From positions 35,445 through 99,444 of the forward strand of contig UQKU01000004.1 of the NCBI GenBank assembly GCA_900541675.1: DNA of 64,000 bases. Direction: 5' to 3'. Source of the DNA: an uncultured Collinsella sp. (GTDB lineage: Bacteria; Actinomycetota; Coriobacteriia; Coriobacteriales; Coriobacteriaceae). The notes beneath the pieces are model-generated. The model was not told the origin of the DNA, did no database searches, and worked only from the letters and a program-made list of their open reading frames with translations. Made by a program: the position numbers and the translations under genes. Shown here piece by piece: positions 60,225-64,000 of this stretch; position 1 is the stretch's first letter; every line of letters starts with the position of its first letter.

Positions 60225-60303
60225 GCGTGATTCCCCTAGGGGAATCACGCTACGACCCCGCCAAGCGTGTTTCCCTAAGGGAAATCACGTTTGGTGGGGT
60301 TTT
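60225..60303 (+). terminator. Perfect 26-bp palindrome followed by terminator hairpin
   Basis: GCGTGATTCCCCT (60225-60237) pairs perfectly with the next 13 bases, centred on CCTAGG. A second hairpin (60255-60303) has ACCCCGCCAAGCGTG and CACGTTTGGTGGGGT arms around TTTCCC/GGGAAA and ends in TTTTC-TTTTT, making a good terminator. The two share GTG-TTCCC...GGGAA-TCAC. Confidence 0.8.
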
Positions 60304-60369
60304 CTGTTTTTGAGTAGGAAGCGATCGACGTGGCGATGCGTGGATTGGCGCGCGCCCATAATCGACAAC

Positions 60370-60392
60370 AAAAAAGCCGCCCAAAGGCGGCT
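60370..60392 (-). terminator. Terminator of the tRNA-Thr gene
   Basis: On the minus strand AGCCGCC-TTTG-GGCGGCT is followed by TTTTT, 12 bases after the tRNA end. Confidence 0.88.
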
Positions 60393-60403
60393 ATCTTGTG
60401 CAA

Positions 60404-60479
60404 TGGAGCCAGCGACCGGGCTCGAACCGGTGACCCCCGCTTTACGAGAGCGGTGCTCTACCAACTGAGCTACGCTGGC
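60404..60479 (-). tRNA. tRNA-Thr (anticodon CGT)
   Basis: A 76-nt cloverleaf: acceptor GCCAGCG with CGCTGGC, D arm GCTC...GAGC, anticodon stem CCGCT/AGCGG with loop CTCGTAA (anticodon CGT reads ACG), T arm ACCGG-TTCGAGC-CCGGT, and an encoded CCA end (TCCA). Confidence 0.97.
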
Positions 60480-60636
60480 GGCCATATGATGACGCAACTG
60501 AGGCGTCAACGGCTGTCTATGATACGGGACATCGCACATCCGCGCAAGTGTTCTGACGGCTTTTCTCATTTTAAATGCACTAATATTGGAGACGCGATGT
60601 CTTGCTCTTACGGGTCTCAAACAGAATGGGGTGGCG

Positions 60637-61119
60637 ATGGCTCAACCCAAGATTCTTCTCACACGCATCGACGACCGGTTTATTTGCGGGCAAGACATTG
60701 AGCTGTGGAACGAGGCGACTGGTTCCAACCTTGTCCTAATCGTCAACGATGAGATCGCGGCGGATTCGCGCCAATGGGCACCCATGAGGGTGGCGGCGCC
60801 AGAAGGCGTTTGGACACGGTTTTTCTCGGTGCAAAGGACCATCGATATCATTCATACCGCAACGCCGCGTCAATGGATTCTGGTCATGGTGGCCTCACCC
60901 GCAGATGCGCTCGCGCTGGTTAAGGGTGGTGTGCCAATAACCAAGATCAGCATTGGCCATATGCAGACAGGGGAGGGCAAACGCTCTGCAACGCCTGCCG
61001 TTGCCGTAGACGATATGGACATCGCCGCCTTCAAAGAGCTGCAAGAACTCGGCATAGAGCTAGAAATCCGCTATCTCCCCAGTTCCGCCCCCGATCCCAT
61101 CGACAATCTGTTCAACTGA
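60637..61119 (+). CDS. Stand-alone EIIB(man)-like protein without the phospho-accepting His
   Basis: A 160-residue paralogue of the EIIB at 50899, alike throughout (PKILLTRID, GSNLVLIVNDEIA, ALVKGGVPITKISIGHMQ, EGKRSATPAVAVDD, AAFKELQELGIELEIRYLPS). At the phosphorylation site RLVHGQV has become RFICGQD: His17 is Cys17 and the flanking residues changed too. It therefore should not carry phosphate in the usual way. No other PTS gene is adjacent. It may be a regulatory decoy or a decaying duplicate, but the frame is intact. Start: ATG 60637, with GGGG upstream. Confidence 0.88.
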   Translation: MAQPKILLTRIDDRFICGQDIELWNEATGSNLVLIVNDEIAADSRQWAPMRVAAPEGVWTRFFSVQRTIDIIHTATPRQWILVMVASPADALALVKGGVPITKISIGHMQTGEGKRSATPAVAVDDMDIAAFKELQELGIELEIRYLPSSAPDPIDNLFN

Positions 61120-61184
61120 TCCCTTGGGGACGGAGGAAAACGGATCATTTTGCCTTCGTAGGGGATCTGTGTGGCGCTGTCCGC

Positions 61185-61338
61185 CAAAACTATGCCGGTT
61201 TACTACGATGAATTGCTTATCGCCGAGCATGCCAAATTTGCAGAGAATAAAACCGCAGGTAGACGAGTTGCTAATTTTTTATAAACCAGCGCGTGGTCGG
61301 ACATAGTGGGTTCATCGTAGTAATTCGGCATAGTTTTG
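61185..61338. mobile_element. MITE-like element with 28-bp inverted ends
   Basis: Ends 61185-61212 and 61311-61338 (CAAAACTATGCCG...TACTACGATGAA) are inverted copies matching at 26 of 28 positions. The 98-bp middle encodes nothing. The surrounding 326-bp gap also contains GGGGACGG at 61126. No target duplication was established. Confidence 0.65.
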
Positions 61339-61445
61339 TTATGTCACCAATTCGGTGGCATCGAAAAGAAGGATTTAGGCATGAAGCAGCGCCCGTCGGC
61401 GGTGGTGCCGGCGGGCGTTGCTGTGCGAGATGTCGCGTTGTGGGC

Positions 61446-62498
61446 CTAGTGCCTCATAAAGTGGTATTCGATCATATTGCTGTAGGGGTGACCCGGACCC
61501 ACAATGCCCTGCGGGAACAGCGGCTGGTGCGGCGTGTCGGGGTACATCTCGGCCTCGAGGGCAAAGCCGGCGCCCCAGCCATAGTTGGCATCGTCCTTGG
61601 CGTGCTCGTCGCCCAGCCAGTTGCCGGTGTAGAGTTGCACGCCCGGGGCGGTGGTGTAGTAGTCCAGCTCACGACCGGTCCACATCTCCTCGACATGTAG
61701 GGCGCGACGCAGGTTGCGGCCGTACTGATAGCCATCGATGCACAGGCAGTGATCGTAGCCACGGGCCTGCTTAATCTGCGGGTCGTCGGCCTCCATGCCG
61801 GGTGCGACGGGGCGCAGCTCGCGAAAGTCAAACGGTGTTCCCTCGACCGGAGCGATTTCGCCGGTGGGGATGTTCTGCTCGTTAATGGGCAAGTAGTGGG
61901 CAGCGTTGGCGATAAAGAAGTGCTCACAGTCCATGCCGGCGTTATGGCCGGCAAGGTTAAAGTACGTGTGGTTGGTCATGGACACGTAGGTGGCGCGGTC
62001 GCTCTCGCAACCATACTCGATGCGGAAGACGCCGGTGCGCGTAACGGTAAACACAGCCGTAAAGATTCGGTTGCCGGGCAGGCTCAGCTCGCCATCCTTA
62101 AGCGAGGTGGTCATGCGCACGGCGTTGTGAGTCTCGTCGAGCTCAACGTCCCATACGCGCTTGTGCAGACCATGCTCAAGATCGCTGTGCAGGTTGTTGA
62201 CGCCTTCGTTGGCCGGCATGTGCCAGTCCGTGCCGTCGATGGTGATCGTGGCGCCCGCGGTGCGGTTTGCCACGGGGCCGATGGTCGCGCCAAAGCAGGC
62301 GGGGTTGTCAAAGTAATCCTCGAGCTTATCGAAGCCCAGCACCACATCGCGCACGTTGCCGGGAATATCGGGCACATCGATACCCAGCACGGTGGCGCCA
62401 TAGTCCATAATGCGAACGCAGATCTCGGGCCCGTTGAGGGTATAACGATGAACGGAGGTGCCGCACGGCGCGGTGCCGAAAAGCTCGGAAGTGATCAT
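61446..62498 (-). CDS. galM: Aldose 1-epimerase (mutarotase)
   Basis: Equilibrates alpha and beta galactose or glucose. The 350-residue protein has the N-terminal NGPEICVRIMDYGATVLGID, FGATIGPVANRTAGATITID with the sugar-binding Arg, NEGVNNLHSD with His, the catalytic His in SMTNHTYFNLAGH, and the catalytic Glu region in VQLYTGNWLG. ATG 62498 with AGGAA upstream is the correct start; the frame runs further only by chance. It is divergent from the DeoR gene, which may control it. Confidence 0.93.
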   Translation of the reverse strand: MITSELFGTAPCGTSVHRYTLNGPEICVRIMDYGATVLGIDVPDIPGNVRDVVLGFDKLEDYFDNPACFGATIGPVANRTAGATITIDGTDWHMPANEGVNNLHSDLEHGLHKRVWDVELDETHNAVRMTTSLKDGELSLPGNRIFTAVFTVTRTGVFRIEYGCESDRATYVSMTNHTYFNLAGHNAGMDCEHFFIANAAHYLPINEQNIPTGEIAPVEGTPFDFRELRPVAPGMEADDPQIKQARGYDHCLCIDGYQYGRNLRRALHVEEMWTGRELDYYTTAPGVQLYTGNWLGDEHAKDDANYGWGAGFALEAEMYPDTPHQPLFPQGIVGPGHPYSNMIEYHFMRH

Positions 62499-62704
62499 TT
62501 GGTTCCTAACATCGAGGTATTTCGGACAAACTGTAGCGCGAACAGGTGAGATTATCACTACACCCCACTAAAGCAGGGGGTATTTTTCTCAAAAAAGTGA
62601 TGATTGGAGCTGTGCTGGCGTTGATTTTTGACGCGCACGAGTCTGATACAATTTGTTCGTTACTGTTTGAATGATATGTGCGCAAAGAACGGCGAGGATT
62701 CATC

Positions 62705-63469
62705 GTGATTAAGGCGGAGCGACAGGATAAGGTTCGTCAGCTGCTCGAGGAACAGGGCACGGTCTCGGTCAAGGAGATCTCGGACGCACTGGGCGTCTCG
62801 GATATGACGATCCGCCGCGATCTTGAGGAGCTTGCGAGCCTAGGTGAGATTGAGCGCGTGCACGGTGGAGCCCGTAGCGCGCAGGGCCGTCCACATGCTA
62901 TGTTGCGCCACGAGTATTCGCACAGCGAAAAGCGTACCAAGCATGCCGAGGAAAAGCTGCAGATCGCGCGCCGCGCCGTTGAGCTCATCGAGGAGGGCTC
63001 GACCATCTTTTTGGGTACGGGCACCACGGTTGAGCAGATGGCCTCGATGCTGCCGGCGTTTCGCCTGCGCATCGTGACCAATTCGCTTTCGGTGTTTAAC
63101 TTGCTTGAGGCGCGCGAAGACTGCGACCTGTGCCTCGTGGGCGGCATGTACCGTCGCCGCACCGCCGCTTTTGTGGGACCAACGGCCGAGGATACCCTGC
63201 GTGCGTTGGGCATCGACGCGGCGTTTATCGGCGCCAACGGCATTCTGGATGGCGATGTGTCTACGTCCAACATGGACGAGGGCCGTATCCAGCAGCTCGC
63301 CTTTAGCAAGGCCGACTCACGCTATCTGATCGCCGATTCCAGCAAGATCGGCAAGCGCGACTTCTACACCTTCTGTCGCTTGGACAGCCTGGATGCCGTG
63401 GTGTGCGAACCGGGTATCGCCGCCGAGAATCGTGCCGCCATCGAGGAACACACGCAGGTCATCTGCTAG
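62705..63469 (+). CDS. DeoR-family transcriptional regulator
   Basis: A 254-residue regulator. GTG 62705 has GAGGA upstream and gives the family start (KAERQDKVRQLLEEQGTVSV). The winged HTH is VKEISDALGVSDMTIRRDLEEL, followed by GEIERVHGGA. The sensor domain of the DeoR/AgaR/GlpR type has STIFLGTGTTVEQMASML, VTNSLSVFNLL, CLVGGMYRRRTAAFVGP and ADSSKIGKRDFYTF, which bind a sugar phosphate. Being divergent from galM and near amino-sugar genes, it probably responds to a hexose phosphate. The 200-bp gap to galM should contain both promoters. Confidence 0.9.
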   Translation: MIKAERQDKVRQLLEEQGTVSVKEISDALGVSDMTIRRDLEELASLGEIERVHGGARSAQGRPHAMLRHEYSHSEKRTKHAEEKLQIARRAVELIEEGSTIFLGTGTTVEQMASMLPAFRLRIVTNSLSVFNLLEAREDCDLCLVGGMYRRRTAAFVGPTAEDTLRALGIDAAFIGANGILDGDVSTSNMDEGRIQQLAFSKADSRYLIADSSKIGKRDFYTFCRLDSLDAVVCEPGIAAENRAAIEEHTQVIC

Positions 63470-63590
63470 CTAACGCTATGGGATTGCCAACAGACGATGC
63501 GGGAGGACTTTTACCTCCTGTCATTGTGGGGAATCAACGCGTGAGCGCTACGCGATATGACGCGTAAATGAGGACTCCACTATCAAATTG

Positions 63591-63890
63591 TCTCAACCTG
63601 TAACAGGTAGGGGTGAAATCGCCAACCAGATGTTACAGATTGAGATTGAGAGGATTGTCCTGTGTATTTGTCTCAATCTGTAACAACTAGGATCCAAAAA
63701 CTCGACTAGGTGTTACAGGTTGAGATTTTGTCTACCCAGCCATCGTCTTTGTCTCGATCTGTAACAGTTAGACGGCTAAAAGCGAGTTAGATGTTACAGA
63801 TCTAGGTATTTCGAACCGGGTGCCCCCCCCGTTCATCTCAATCTGTAACAATTGGGGCCGAAAATCCCTGCTAGATGTTACAAATCGAGA
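63591..63890. repeat. Regular array of four 55-nt hairpin units
   Basis: Units at 63591-63645, 63671-63725, 63752-63806 and 63836-63890, each exactly 55 nt. Each begins with a copy of TCTCAATCTGTAACA and ends with its complement TGTTACAGATTGAGA (0-4 changes). The eight half-sites start at 63591, 63631, 63671, 63711, 63752, 63792, 63836 and 63876: steps of 40-44 bp with alternating orientation. Loops share a pattern (TAGG about 4 nt before AAA(A), and TAGA near the end); the 25-29-nt spacers between units are unrelated. No coding frame fits the region from 63470 to the end. Confidence 0.85.
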
Positions 63891-63941
63891 CAAACGGTCT
63901 GCTCGGGCCGAGCCAAAACAAAAGGCTCTGTTAGACCAAGG

Positions 63942-63996
63942 TTGACATAAAAACGATGTCACCGCGAGGCGGTACCCTTCAATTAACGTCGAAGGA
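63942..63996 (+). promoter_or_regulatory. Promoter/operator and ribosome site of the next gene, beyond the window edge
   Basis: TTGACA (63942-63947) lies in the dyad TGACAT...ATGTCA (63943-63961), next to a second dyad ACCGC-GAG-GCGGT (63961-63973). GAAGGAG at 63990-63996 is a ribosome site for a gene whose start is outside. A hairpin GAGCC...GGCTC is at 63910-63928. Confidence 0.5.
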
Positions 63997-64000
63997 GCGC

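Noticed and set aside
63591..63890. CRISPR array
   Set aside because: The repeated 15-mer alternates in orientation, units contain variable loops, there are only four units and no cas genes are visible.
63591..63890. Integron attC sites
   Set aside because: Unit length fits attC, but the GTTRRRY/RYYYAAC ends are missing and no cassette-sized genes lie between units.

Overview
The window reads as chromosome of a high-GC, anaerobic, gut-type actinobacterium of the Coriobacteriia, most likely a Collinsella. This is an inference from GC-rich third positions, frequent GTG/TTG starts, several PTS operons, an archaeal-like type IA topoisomerase and hydrogenase-maturation genes beside tat. No rRNA is present to settle it. 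About 61 protein genes, one nagA remnant and one tRNA-Thr (anticodon CGT) are supported. Most genes are on the + strand, closely packed and often ended by clear hairpin terminators.

Layout. 1-13.8 kb: DUF2207 membrane protein (5' end cut off), acetyltransferase, purH, a two-component system, a hipBA module behind twin operators, universal stress protein, uppP and the helicase gene pcrA. 13.8-16.1 kb: a lower-GC island with an AbiEi/AbiEii-like gene pair, bracketed by two near-identical terminators and then by two unusual inverted-repeat elements. 16.1-23.1 kb: manA and a beta-glucoside unit (GntR regulator, GH1 phospho-glucosidase, lactose/cellobiose-type PTS EIIC-EIIB-EIIA, ROK sugar kinase). 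23-33 kb: pyrophosphatase ppaC, nhaA, an aminotransferase, a STAS protein, tatAC, hypAB and topoisomerase I. 33-40 kb: zinc-ribbon protein, tmk-holB-ricT, comF and a DUF559-like protein. 40-49.5 kb: orphan solute-binding lipoprotein, hpf, degV, a four-gene run ending in isocitrate dehydrogenase, and a DUF2975/XRE pair. 49.5-60.2 kb: an amino-sugar catabolic region. 60.2-64 kb: tRNA-Thr, a stand-alone EIIB paralogue lacking its catalytic His, galM, a DeoR regulator and a hairpin array.

How the amino-sugar genes fit together: a mannose-family PTS (EIIA, YajC-like, EIIB, EIIC, EIID) would import and phosphorylate an N-acetylated hexosamine. NagA would deacetylate it, the AgaS-type SIS protein would deaminate/isomerise it, and the LacC-type kinase would make the bisphosphate. 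Epimerase and YhcH genes may supply anomers. A GntR/UTRA regulator sits between the PTS and agaS, and sites sharing a TGGTTACTACCAG core precede both operons, which suggests one regulon.

The most unusual DNA is non-coding: (i) at 63.59-63.89 kb, eight 15-bp half-sites in strictly alternating orientation every ~40 bp, forming four 55-nt hairpin units; (ii) at 13.8 and 16.0 kb, a conserved ~70-bp core flanked in each copy by its own private ~30-bp inverted repeat, the two copies in opposite orientation around the AbiE-like pair; (iii) several GGGAC-associated intergenic hairpins and two MITE-like elements.
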